Positions 24,334 to 32,616 of a stretch of 64,000 nucleotides of DNA are shown in pieces. The notes below the pieces were generated by a model, which worked only from the letters and a program-made list of their open reading frames with translations, did no database searches and was not told the origin of the DNA. Origin of the DNA: Streptomyces sp. B3I8 (GTDB lineage: Bacteria; Actinomycetota; Actinomycetes; Streptomycetales; Streptomycetaceae). Numbering within the stretch: the stretch's first letter is position 1; each line of letters begins with the position of its first letter. The translations under genes and the position numbers were made by a program. The stretch covers positions 310,001-374,000 of the forward strand of contig NZ_JAUSYN010000001.1 in assembly GCF_030816915.1 (NCBI RefSeq), written 5' to 3'.

Positions 24334-27300
24334 TCAGCGGCCGATGGCCGTGGCCGGAGCGGCGTCCTCGTCGGTGCCCCACACGTCCTCGTCCTGGTCG
24401 GTCCACGAGGCCCGTTGGCGGTCGCCGCTCTCCGTCTGCTGCTGTCCGGGGCCGCCGCCGCCCATGGGCGGGGCGAAGGGCGCGCCGCCCATCGTGGCGA
24501 CGTTGTTGCGGCTCGCCGTGGTCACCGTCTCCTCCGGTCCGGCCCGGCCGACGGAGCGCCGCGTGGTGACGGGCTGGCCGTCGTCGAACATGGCCCGCAC
24601 CCGTTCGCCCTCGCCGCCCGCGCCACCGCTGCTCATCCCGTTGAGGCGCGTCCCCATGGGCAGCATCGGCATGCCGCCGCCCGCTCCGTTGCCCGCGCCC
24701 ATGCCGTGCTCCGAGGCGTCCGGGGAGTCGGACAGGTCGTCGTACAGCTCCTCCTCGTAGCCGTCGCCGTACGAGGGCGAGTAGAGGGAGGAACCGCCGC
24801 CGGGATGCGCGCCGGAGATGCCGCCGGGGCCGGTGGGCAGGGTCTGGCCGGGGTCGATGGGTGTGGTGACCGTCGTGCCGTCGGGCCGTTGCGTGGTGAT
24901 GGTGCCGTGGTCGGGATCGAGGACGCTGGTGCTGCCGTCGGGGAGCGAGGTGGTGAGCCGGCCGTCCGGCCCCAGGGTGGTCGTGCTGCCGTCGCTGTTG
25001 GTGAGCGACTCCCCCGGGCGCAGATCACCGGTGAGGACGGAGCCGTCGGGGCGGGTGGTGACCACCTCGCCGCCGGGCAGGTCGATGTGGCGTGAGGTGC
25101 CGTCCGGGTAGTCCAGGGTCACCGAGCCGTCGGGGTTGAGGGTGGTCGTGGCGCCGTCGGCACCCGGCCCGCCACCGCCGCCGGGCAGGGACAGTCCGTC
25201 CGGCAGCCCCGCGTCGGCGCCGAGCGCCCCGGTCCGGCGGTCGTAACGGTCCTGGGCCTCGCGCTGCTGCTGCTCGGCCCGGCGTTCCGCCTCCGTCTGC
25301 TTCTGCTCGGCGCGGGTCTCGGCCTCCGCCTGCTTCTTCTCCTGCTCCGCCTGCTTCTGGTCCTGTTCCGCCTGGAGCCGGTCCTGGCGTTCCTCGGCCG
25401 CGTGCTGCTGCTGTTCCTGACGGTCCCGGTACTCGGTCTCCGTCCGGATCTGCCGCTGCTCCTGCTCCTTCTCCTTCTGTTCCTGCGCCTGCTGGGCGGC
25501 GGCCTGCTTCTTCTCCTGCTCCTGCTCCTTGGCCTCCTGCTTGCGCTCGGCCTCGGCCTGCTTGTCCTCCTGTTCCTTCTCCTTCGCCTCCTGCTTGTCC
25601 TGCTGCTCCTTCTCCTTGGCCTCCTGCTTCTGCTCGGCGGCGGCCTGCTTCTCCTCGGCCTCCCGCTCCTTGCGTTCCTGCTTCTCCTCCTGTTCCTGTT
25701 CCTTGGCCTCCTGCTTGCGCTCGGCCTCGGCCTGCTTCTGCTCCTGCTCCTTCTCCTTGCGCGCCTGGTCCTTCTTCTGCTGCTCGCGCTCCTGCGCGGC
25801 CTGCTGAGTCAACAACGTCTGCTGCTGTGCGGCCTGGGCCTCTTTCTGGTCCTGCTTGGCCTGCAGCTCCTCCCGCTTGTCGTCGGCCTCCTTCTGCCTC
25901 TGTTCCTGCTTCTGCTCGGCGGCGGCCTGCTTCTCCCCGGCCTCCTTCTCCTTCTGTTCCTGCTTCTCCTCCTGCTCCTTCTCCTTCGCCTCCTGCTTGT
26001 CCTGCTGCTCCTGCTGCTGCTGTTCCTGCTTGCGCTCGGCGGCGGCCTGCTTCTCCTCCTGCTCCTTCTCCTTGCGTTCCTGCTTCTCCTCCTGCTCCTG
26101 TTCCTTCGCCTCCTGCTTGCGCTCGGCGGCGGCCTGTTTCTCCTCCTGCTCCTTCTCCTTCGCCTCCTGCTTCTGCTCCTGCTCCTTCTCCTTCGCCTCC
26201 TGCTTGCGCTCCGCCTCGGCCTGCTTCTGCTCGGCGCGTGCCTCGGCCTCCGCCTGCTTCTTGTCGGCGCGGTCCTCCGCCGCCGCCTGCGCCTTCGCCG
26301 CGCGGTCCTCGGCCTGCTTCTGTTTCTCGTCGGCCCGGTGCTCGGCCTCTTCCTTCTCCTTCTTGGCCTCGGCCTTGTCGTGCGCCGCGAGGTCGGTGGT
26401 GTACTTCTGCGTCAGGTCGACGGTCTCCGTCTGCACCTTCTTGGGGAAACGCTCGTCGTTGAAGGCGTTCTCGATGTCGATCAGCGCCTGCTTGCCGGCG
26501 CTGGAGAGGATGTCCTTCACCGACTTCTGCCAGCGGCGGATGGCCTCTTCGCCGATCTTCTTCCAGGTGTCCTTGTTCTCCAGCGGCCCGAAGGCGCGGG
26601 ATCCGCCGTAGAACCCGGGGAACTTCACGTAGTGGTTGCCGGTGCTCACGCCGCGGCCGGAGAAGTTGTACTTGAAACGGACCTTGGTGAGGTTGTGGTA
26701 CCAGACCTCGTCCGTCACCTCCAGCAGCACGTCGTGCAGCCAGCGCAGCGGGTTGCCCAGGTAGAGCTGCCACCTGTCCCACTCGTTCCACAGCCGCTGG
26801 GCGGCACCCTGCACCTGCCTGCGGAAGGCGCGCAGGTCGTCGCCGTAGAGGGAACCTGCGGCCCCCGAGGCGGGGAACTGGCGGCTGTAGGCGGCGTAGT
26901 TGCGGGCCAGGGTGTGCACGAGGTCCCGGAAGACCCCGGCCGCCTGTCCCTTCCAGGCCGCGTCCTGCTTGCCGAGGTCGAACTCCCAGTCCTGCAGGTC
27001 GCGGGAACGGTGCTGGAAGAACTGGGCGACGCGGTCGAACGCCTGGGCGTTCATGTCGAAGGAGTTCAGATCGACCGCGTCCGTGTCGGTGACCGGCAGG
27101 TCGTTCCAGGAGAATCCGCGGGTGCTGCCGTTGACGAGGAGCTGGTTCAGGGCCTCGCCGCCCCCGTAGCTGTACTGCGACAGCGCCTTGTTGCTCCAGA
27201 CGGTGTCCTTGGACTGGCCCTGGAAGTCGTGGCCGAGACCGCTGCGGAACTCGCTGCCCATGACCACGCCGCCGGCCGGGACGTCGATGCTGCTGGTCCC

Positions 27301-27648
27301 CAGCAGGGTGATCCGGGCCTTCTTCATCTTGACCTCGGTGTTGACCCCCGCGTCCCCGATGGCACCCTTCTTGCCGGAGTAGAACGGGACGACGAAGTCG
27401 GTGTTCTCGATGCGCCAACCGGAGTTCTGGGTCCGCCACTCGAGCGCGTCGACGGCGTCGACGACCGCGTCGGGCGGGTAGCCGCCGAAGTCGGAGAACT
27501 CCACCCTCATCAGCGGGATGCTGTCGTTGCCCAGCAGCCGGCCGAACAGTGTCTCGCGGGCCGGCATCACATAGCCCGTCAGAACCTTGACGGCCGTGTG
27601 CCAGTAGTCGTCGACGGAGTCTGCCGGGAATACGACGTTGTCGGCCAC
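24334..27648 (-). CDS. AAWKG-type T7SS-associated protein with a very long coiled coil
   Basis: The 1,104-residue protein starts at GTG 27648 with an AAGGACC ribosome site. Residues 1-260 form a helical domain whose DAAWKGQAAG motif (AAWKG at 230-234) looks like a WXG turn; I believe databases name such proteins AAWKG family. Residues about 416-798 are an almost pure Glu/Lys/Gln/Ala coiled coil built from repeats such as KQEAKEKEQEEKQ, nearly 400 residues and possibly over 50 nm if extended. Residues about 833-936 contain repeated PDGS/PDGT units, followed by a Gly-rich tail. It lies upstream of the giant gene in the same transcription direction. A rod-like scaffold or secreted surface filament is plausible, but function is unknown. 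Confidence 0.82.
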   Translation of the reverse strand: MADNVVFPADSVDDYWHTAVKVLTGYVMPARETLFGRLLGNDSIPLMRVEFSDFGGYPPDAVVDAVDALEWRTQNSGWRIENTDFVVPFYSGKKGAIGDAGVNTEVKMKKARITLLGTSSIDVPAGGVVMGSEFRSGLGHDFQGQSKDTVWSNKALSQYSYGGGEALNQLLVNGSTRGFSWNDLPVTDTDAVDLNSFDMNAQAFDRVAQFFQHRSRDLQDWEFDLGKQDAAWKGQAAGVFRDLVHTLARNYAAYSRQFPASGAAGSLYGDDLRAFRRQVQGAAQRLWNEWDRWQLYLGNPLRWLHDVLLEVTDEVWYHNLTKVRFKYNFSGRGVSTGNHYVKFPGFYGGSRAFGPLENKDTWKKIGEEAIRRWQKSVKDILSSAGKQALIDIENAFNDERFPKKVQTETVDLTQKYTTDLAAHDKAEAKKEKEEAEHRADEKQKQAEDRAAKAQAAAEDRADKKQAEAEARAEQKQAEAERKQEAKEKEQEQKQEAKEKEQEEKQAAAERKQEAKEQEQEEKQERKEKEQEEKQAAAERKQEQQQQEQQDKQEAKEKEQEEKQEQKEKEAGEKQAAAEQKQEQRQKEADDKREELQAKQDQKEAQAAQQQTLLTQQAAQEREQQKKDQARKEKEQEQKQAEAERKQEAKEQEQEEKQERKEREAEEKQAAAEQKQEAKEKEQQDKQEAKEKEQEDKQAEAERKQEAKEQEQEKKQAAAQQAQEQKEKEQEQRQIRTETEYRDRQEQQQHAAEERQDRLQAEQDQKQAEQEKKQAEAETRAEQKQTEAERRAEQQQREAQDRYDRRTGALGADAGLPDGLSLPGGGGGPGADGATTTLNPDGSVTLDYPDGTSRHIDLPGGEVVTTRPDGSVLTGDLRPGESLTNSDGSTTTLGPDGRLTTSLPDGSTSVLDPDHGTITTQRPDGTTVTTPIDPGQTLPTGPGGISGAHPGGGSSLYSPSYGDGYEEELYDDLSDSPDASEHGMGAGNGAGGGMPMLPMGTRLNGMSSGGAGGEGERVRAMFDDGQPVTTRRSVGRAGPEETVTTASRNNVATMGGAPFAPPMGGGGPGQQQTESGDRQRASWTDQDEDVWGTDEDAAPATAIGR

Positions 27649-27690
27649 GGTGCTGGTCCTTCGGGTGGCGTGTCGGTGCGGGCGGCGGTG

Positions 27691-27813
27691 CGACCGGTAC
27701 GAGGTCTGTCCGACCGGTACGAGGTCTGTGCGGCCGGGACGGGGTCTGTACGACCGGTGCGGGCGCGGTACGGCCGGGACGGCGGGCGCGGTGCGACCGG
27801 AACGGGGTCGGTC
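27691..27813. repeat. Array of about six 20-base imperfect direct repeats between T7SS genes
   Basis: Two near-identical units (CGACCGGTACGAGGTCTGT plus one base) at 27691 and 27711 are followed by about four degenerate copies beginning CGACCGG or CGGCCGG. The array fills the 163-base gap upstream of the AAWKG-type gene. It may be a regulatory array or simple slippage. Confidence 0.7.
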
Positions 27814-28309
27814 AGTCCTTGTCCCGGCCGCCGGGGCGCTGTGCGCCGCCGAGGTCGGCCTGTACGTCCTCGAAGACGTCGAGGAAGTCCTGGCCGTCGA
27901 TGTCGGTGAGACTCTTGGCCTGCGCGGTGAACAGCGTGTCGATCGTGGTGTGCAGGTTGTCCACCACGTCCTTGAACAGCTTGGTCTGCTCCTCGTAGAC
28001 CTCGAGCAGTTCCTCCGCCGTCTTGCCGATGGCCTGGCTGAGCGTCTCGCCCTTGCCGTGCAGGTTCTCCGCCTTCACCATCTGCCCGATGGCGAGCGGC
28101 CGCTGGGAACCGTAGGCGTCGAACTCCTGCTTGCTGGTGATGTCCGACTTCCGGATCAGCGTGCTCACCGCGGGCCCGAGGACCGGGTCGTCCAGGGTGA
28201 TCCGGCGCAGTTCCTCCTGGAAGGGCAGCACGCGCGTCTCCAGGAACGCCTGGAGGCCGGCCTTGTCCATGGCGAGCTTGCCGGTCTTGGGGTTCGGGTC
28301 TTCAGCCAT
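27812..28309 (-). CDS. Type VII secretion system-associated protein
   Basis: This 165-residue soluble protein is predicted largely helical: residues 16-45 and 90-150 read as long amphipathic helices. It has no signal peptide, transmembrane segment or WxG motif. Similar small helical proteins lie next to esx genes in streptomycete ESX loci and are usually named only by context. It lies between the WXG100 pair and the AAWKG-type gene, in the same orientation. It may act as a chaperone or substrate; the sequence gives no catalytic motif. Confidence 0.7.
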   Translation of the reverse strand: MAEDPNPKTGKLAMDKAGLQAFLETRVLPFQEELRRITLDDPVLGPAVSTLIRKSDITSKQEFDAYGSQRPLAIGQMVKAENLHGKGETLSQAIGKTAEELLEVYEEQTKLFKDVVDNLHTTIDTLFTAQAKSLTDIDGQDFLDVFEDVQADLGGAQRPGGRDKD

Positions 28310-28381
28310 GGCACGTCTTCCTCGCGTCGGATCACCGGATGCGGTGGGGCGGGCGGGTTCCCGCGGCCGTTCAGCGGCCGA

Positions 28382-28702
28382 TCAGCGGCCGATCTTGACC
28401 GAGTCCCACATCTGCGTCAGGGACCGCTCGCTGTACTGGTAGTTCTCCGAGACGGTCGTCAGCAGCGCGGAGTGCTTGGTCAGCAGCTCCTCCATGCCCT
28501 TGACGGCGTTGTCCCAGGCCCGCTGCTTGCCGTCGTAGACGTCCTTGTCGTCACCGATCCAGGAGTTGCGGAGCGCGTTGAGCTCCTGTTCCAGGCTGGA
28601 CATGGTCGTCGCGATCGCCCTGGTCTGGCTGATCATGTCGTCGGCGGCGTTGCTCATCTGCGAGTAGTCGACGTAGATGTAGCCGTCCGTGTAATCACTC
28701 AT
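28382..28702 (-). CDS. WXG100 family (ESAT-6-like) T7SS substrate
   Basis: At 106 residues, it has the canonical length of the family. NSWIG at about 47-51 is the WxG turn between two helices, and YQYSE near residue 89 matches the C-terminal YxxxD/E export signal recognised by EccC. It probably forms a heterodimer with the product of the next gene upstream (28830-29171), because the two lie together between the channel genes and the effector genes. There is a 127-base gap between them. Confidence 0.92.
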   Translation of the reverse strand: MSDYTDGYIYVDYSQMSNAADDMISQTRAIATTMSSLEQELNALRNSWIGDDKDVYDGKQRAWDNAVKGMEELLTKHSALLTTVSENYQYSERSLTQMWDSVKIGR

Positions 28703-28829
28703 GGTCTGTCCTCGTGTCGTCGCGTGGGAGGCGAGGCGAACGGTGGGGTAGGCGGTGCGCGATGCGTGGTGCCGGTACGCCGTGCCCGGCGCCGGTGCCG
28801 GCTCCGGTGCGTGATGCGCGGTGCGGTGG

Positions 28830-29171
28830 TCAGCCGGCCAGTGCGTCGAACACGGCGTCCGACTGGGCGTACGCCTGGTTGATCGCCTCGTTCGAGGAGC
28901 CCTGCTGCTTGCCGTGCTCCCGCAGGGTCTGGTTGAGCGTCTCGATCATGTCCTGGACGTTGACGAGGATGATGTCGGCCTTCTCCTCCCAGGAGGTCAC
29001 CAGGTCCCTGAAGGCGCCGCCGTCGCTGCCCTTGTAGTGGGTCATCAGGTTGGTCTTGGTGGTCTCGACGTCCTGGCGGCACTTCAGGACACCGGAGTAG
29101 GCCATCTCCAGCGCCTGGACACCGTTGCGCGTCGCGGACTCTTCGGACGCCTGCATTCCGTTGACTGCCAT
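28830..29171 (-). CDS. WXG100-like T7SS substrate with a variant turn motif
   Basis: This 113-residue helical hairpin protein pairs with the neighbouring WXG100 protein. The turn reads HYKGSDG, so the usual Trp of WxG is a Tyr. The C-terminal YAQSD fits the YxxxD/E secretion signal. It also carries a single Cys (LKCRQDV). Heterodimer partners in ESX systems often have one degenerate turn, so this is likely the second half of the pair. It is the first esx gene after eccB in the transcription direction. Confidence 0.88.
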   Translation of the reverse strand: MAVNGMQASEESATRNGVQALEMAYSGVLKCRQDVETTKTNLMTHYKGSDGGAFRDLVTSWEEKADIILVNVQDMIETLNQTLREHGKQQGSSNEAINQAYAQSDAVFDALAG

Positions 29172-29252
29172 CGCCAGCCCTCTCGTCGTTCGGTCCGGGG
29201 GAGGCAGAGCGTACGCACAGGTGTTTTGTTTTCGGCCGTATCTGACTTGCCG

Positions 29253-30803
29253 TCAGGTTGCATCCGCGTTGCTCGCCGCCTTGCCCGCGTCGCCCGAGGC
29301 CCCGGCACCGCTCGTGCCCTTGCCCGCGTCGCCCGCCGACCTGCCCCCGCAGCGCGGGGACGTCACGCTCGCCCGGCCCGCCTCGGCCGCCTCCGGGTAC
29401 AGGTCGGGCCCGGAGGGGAGCATGGCCAGCATCAGGGCCGGTATCTGTTTGCGGGGCACGTCCTGGTAACCGAGCGCCCGCACCGCCCCCTTGGTGGACA
29501 GGCGGTACTTCACGCCGGTCTCGGTGACCAGGTACACCGTGCCGCCCACCTCGCCGCCGGCGGCGCCCAGGGCGCGCACCAGGGCGCCCCGTCCCGGCTC
29601 CACCGTGACCCGGTCCACGGGCAGGCAGGCGGCGGAGGAGACACCGGAGGCGTGCTGGGCGAGGGGTCCGAGCTCCCGGGTGGCGGACAGCGAGAGGCCG
29701 ACGCGGGTCCCGTCACCGGCCGGGGTCACGAAGACGCAGGGCGTCCGGTCCTCCGGGACGCTCACCGCCTTCGGCGGGGTCCTCGGGAAGGCCCCCGGGC
29801 CGGCGAGCGGGTCGGACCTGTCGGCCGTGTTGCCGGCAAGGGCCTGCGAGCTCAGCGGCAGGGCCTTGGGCGTGGCCCCGCCGTAGGCCTTCTCGCGGGT
29901 GCGCGGATCGCCGAGCAGCAGGGCCAGTTCGGTGGCGGTGAGCGGCGCGAGACCGTCCTCGCGCAGCACGTAGTGACGCTCCTCGGCTCCCGGCACGGAC
30001 AGGACGAAGACCTGGCCGACGGTGGTGTCGCCGCCGCCGAGGCGCCGGCCGGGGGTGCCCATGCCGGGGATGCCGGGCGGTGCCAGGTCGGGTCCGGCGG
30101 GCAGGGCGTCGAGGAAGGCGGCGGAGACGGGGACGGCGTGCACGGAGGCGTATCCGAGGGCCTCCCCGGCCGCGGCGGCCTTGTCCAGCCGCAGCCGGCT
30201 GCCCTGCCACAGCAGGTACTCGGTGCCGTCCGGGGCGGCGGCGAGGAGCCCCTCGTTCTCCCCGAGGGGGTGGCCGGGGGCGTCGTGGGACACGGCGAGC
30301 GTGGTGGTCACCCGGTCGAGGGCGCCGGACGCCTTCGCCGTGTGGGTGGCGCACACCTGCCACGGGGCGTCCGAGAGGTCGCCGGCGGCGGGCAGGTCGT
30401 CGGGGGCGCCCGGTATGCCCACCGGGGTGCCGCGCGGGGTGCCCTTGAGCGACGCCGAGCCCACCGTGGTGGTCTTCAGGCCGTCGCCGCCGAGCAGCCG
30501 GGCGGAGGCGTAGTTGCGGACCGGGCGCAGTCTGCCGTCGAGGTAGAGGTACCGGGTCCCGGTGTCCTTGTCGACGATCAGGCCGCCGGCGGTGCGCCAG
30601 GAGTCCTGCGTGCCGGGGCTGATCAGGCCGAAGACGAAGGCGCCCGCGGCCACCAGCACCGCGATGATCACACCGATGGCGATGCCCCGGTTGGTGCGGC
30701 CCTGGGGGCTCTCGGGGGCGTCCGGGTCGTGGCGCAGCATGCTCGAGGTCAGCCTGCCCATCAGGAACATGTGGGCCTGGACCTGGTCGCGTTTGTTCTG
30801 CAT
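29253..30803 (-). CDS. eccB: Type VII secretion protein EccB
   Basis: This 516-residue membrane-anchored core component begins with the family signature QNKRDQVQAHMFLMGRL, then one transmembrane helix at about 42-62 (GIAIGVIIAVLVAAGAFVF), then a large extracytoplasmic domain with paired cysteines and repeated strand-turn units. ATG 30803 is preferred: it has an AAGGACT ribosome site and gives the canonical N-terminus, whereas upstream starts would add residues overlapping eccD. EccB forms the periplasm-side part of the ESX membrane complex. The C-terminal 30 residues are Gly/Ala/Ser rich. It follows eccD by 43 bases, so the two are very likely co-transcribed. Confidence 0.95.
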   Translation of the reverse strand: MQNKRDQVQAHMFLMGRLTSSMLRHDPDAPESPQGRTNRGIAIGVIIAVLVAAGAFVFGLISPGTQDSWRTAGGLIVDKDTGTRYLYLDGRLRPVRNYASARLLGGDGLKTTTVGSASLKGTPRGTPVGIPGAPDDLPAAGDLSDAPWQVCATHTAKASGALDRVTTTLAVSHDAPGHPLGENEGLLAAAPDGTEYLLWQGSRLRLDKAAAAGEALGYASVHAVPVSAAFLDALPAGPDLAPPGIPGMGTPGRRLGGGDTTVGQVFVLSVPGAEERHYVLREDGLAPLTATELALLLGDPRTREKAYGGATPKALPLSSQALAGNTADRSDPLAGPGAFPRTPPKAVSVPEDRTPCVFVTPAGDGTRVGLSLSATRELGPLAQHASGVSSAACLPVDRVTVEPGRGALVRALGAAGGEVGGTVYLVTETGVKYRLSTKGAVRALGYQDVPRKQIPALMLAMLPSGPDLYPEAAEAGRASVTSPRCGGRSAGDAGKGTSGAGASGDAGKAASNADAT

Positions 30804-30846
30804 GGGCTCGTGAGTCCTTGGGAAGTCGTGCGGCGGGAGGGCGCGT

Positions 30847-32247
30847 TCAGGCGCTGAGGGCGCGCAGTCTGCCGAAGACGCCGAGCACCCACAGGGCGAG
30901 CGGCAGCAGGCTGACGGCCGTGGCGGAGTGCAGGATCTCCGCTCCCCGGCCCCAGTAGGGCACCAGCCGGCGTCCCGGGACCGTCCAGGAGGCGATGGCC
31001 AGGGCGGCGGCGACGGCGATGAGCCCCGCGACCAGCAGCAGCCGGTCGGCCGGGCCGGCCGGGAGCGCCACGTCCTGGACGAGCAGTGCCCCACCCCACA
31101 CCCCGGCGGCGACCAGCGACAGGCGCTGCAGGGTGTTGCCCAGTCCCCGGCTGTGCAGGAGCAGCAGTACCGACAGGGTCGCCATGGTGAGCACGGCGGG
31201 CAGGGTGGTGCGGTGGGCCAGGCCCAGCAGGCAGGCGGCGCACACGACCGATGTGGCCGCGTACAGGCCGGTCATCCAGCCGTCGGCGGCGACGGTGCGG
31301 GCGGCCACCACGGACGGGGAGTGCGGCTCGATGCCCTCCTGCAACTGCTGTGCGTTGGTGGGCAGCGGCGGCATGCGCATGCCGGAGAGCCGGAAGGACA
31401 TGGTGGGCACGAAGGCGCCGAAGAGGACCGCGGCCAGCGCGACGAGGGCCGCCACGTGGCCGGGCCCGAGGTCCGTGACCATCATCAGCGCGCCGGCTCC
31501 CACCGCCGCGACGGCGATCACGACCACGGCCAGGAACAGGGCGGCGAACGCGGCCACGGCGGCGACGGCGATCATCGCGCCACCGGCCGCGGCGGCACCG
31601 GCGGCGAGCAGCCGGGAGCCGAGGATCGCGTAGTGGTCGGGTCCGTCGAGGTCGCCTCCGGGCAGCAGCCAGCCGACGACGGCGAAGTAGGGTGCGGCGG
31701 CCAGGCCCAGGGCGGCGCCCGCCTCGGCGTCGCCGACGGCGCGGCTGGCCGAACCGGCGCCGGCGAGCAGCAGGAGTCCCGCGGCGGCGGCCGCGAGGGT
31801 GCGCAGGTGGGCGGCGGGGCCGGGCAGCACGAGTACCGCCAGGCCGGCGGTGAGTACGAGGACGAGCAGGCCGAGCAGGACGCGGCGGGAGACGGCGGCG
31901 CTCCAGCCGAAGGGGCGTTCCCGCATGGTGTCGGCGATGCCGTCGACCAGGTCGTCCAGGGCCACTTCGGGCAGGGTGTCGGCGCGGGGGCGCAGGTGGA
32001 GGGTCTCGCCCTCCAGCAGGCCGAGCGAGGCGAGGCTGCTGTCCTCGTCGAAGGGCGGGCCGCCGAGGCGCTGGAGCACCCATCCGCCGTGCTCCAGGCC
32101 CTGTTCGGCGAGGCCGTCACCGGCGTAACCCACCAGGGTGGGAAGGAGGTCGGCGACGGGGACGTCGGCGGGGACGGCCAGGTCGATGGACTTCGCCGGC
32201 GCGTGCACGGTGACACGGCACAGGCCTGACGTGGTGGTGTCGGTCAT
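30847..32247 (-). CDS. eccD: Type VII secretion integral membrane protein EccD
   Basis: The 466-residue protein has a cytosolic ubiquitin-like domain (about 1-85, with RVTVHAPAKSIDLAVPADV and HLRPR) followed by about eleven hydrophobic helices filling residues 115-460. This is the architecture of EccD, which forms the membrane vestibule of the ESX channel. I chose ATG 32247; no convincing ribosome site is visible before it, so the start could shift slightly. It is the first gene of the minus-strand T7SS run and diverges from eccC across 369 bases, which probably hold both promoters. Confidence 0.95.
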   Translation of the reverse strand: MTDTTTSGLCRVTVHAPAKSIDLAVPADVPVADLLPTLVGYAGDGLAEQGLEHGGWVLQRLGGPPFDEDSSLASLGLLEGETLHLRPRADTLPEVALDDLVDGIADTMRERPFGWSAAVSRRVLLGLLVLVLTAGLAVLVLPGPAAHLRTLAAAAAGLLLLAGAGSASRAVGDAEAGAALGLAAAPYFAVVGWLLPGGDLDGPDHYAILGSRLLAAGAAAAGGAMIAVAAVAAFAALFLAVVVIAVAAVGAGALMMVTDLGPGHVAALVALAAVLFGAFVPTMSFRLSGMRMPPLPTNAQQLQEGIEPHSPSVVAARTVAADGWMTGLYAATSVVCAACLLGLAHRTTLPAVLTMATLSVLLLLHSRGLGNTLQRLSLVAAGVWGGALLVQDVALPAGPADRLLLVAGLIAVAAALAIASWTVPGRRLVPYWGRGAEILHSATAVSLLPLALWVLGVFGRLRALSA

Positions 32248-32616
32248 GAGGGAGGTCTCACGCTTCGTTCGTCGGGAGACATCATGTCTCCGGCGGATCG
32301 ATCGTTGGACGTGTGCGCCTTCGGGCTGCACACTGCTGGGTGAACCGGTTCCTCGCGCACATCCGTCCGAGCGAACCGTGAGACGGATCGTAGACTGCTC
32401 GCGGCCGTCGGGGATCCGGTCCGGGGTCCGGCCACGGATGCGCCCGCCGCCTCTTCCGCGTGCCCCGAAGCACGTGGTGTTCCCTCGTGCCGCCCCTGGG
32501 GCGACAGCCCATGTCCCGTCGCCTCCCGCCGTGTTCAGCCCTTCTACCTGGTGTTTCCCCGTATCCGCAGTGCGCCGGGCCCCGTCCCGGGCGGCAGTTT
32601 CGAAGGAGAGCACTCC
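32248..32616. promoter_or_regulatory. Divergent promoter region between eccD and eccC
   Basis: This 369-base gap separates the two main T7SS transcription units. I saw no gene and no strong palindrome in it. It should contain the promoters for both directions, so regulation of the channel and of the motor is likely linked here. Confidence 0.6.

Noticed and set aside
25402..27909. Plus-strand frame rich in Leu opposite the coiled coil
   Set aside because: The Leu runs come from antisense reading of Gln/Glu/Lys codons; it is not a membrane protein gene.
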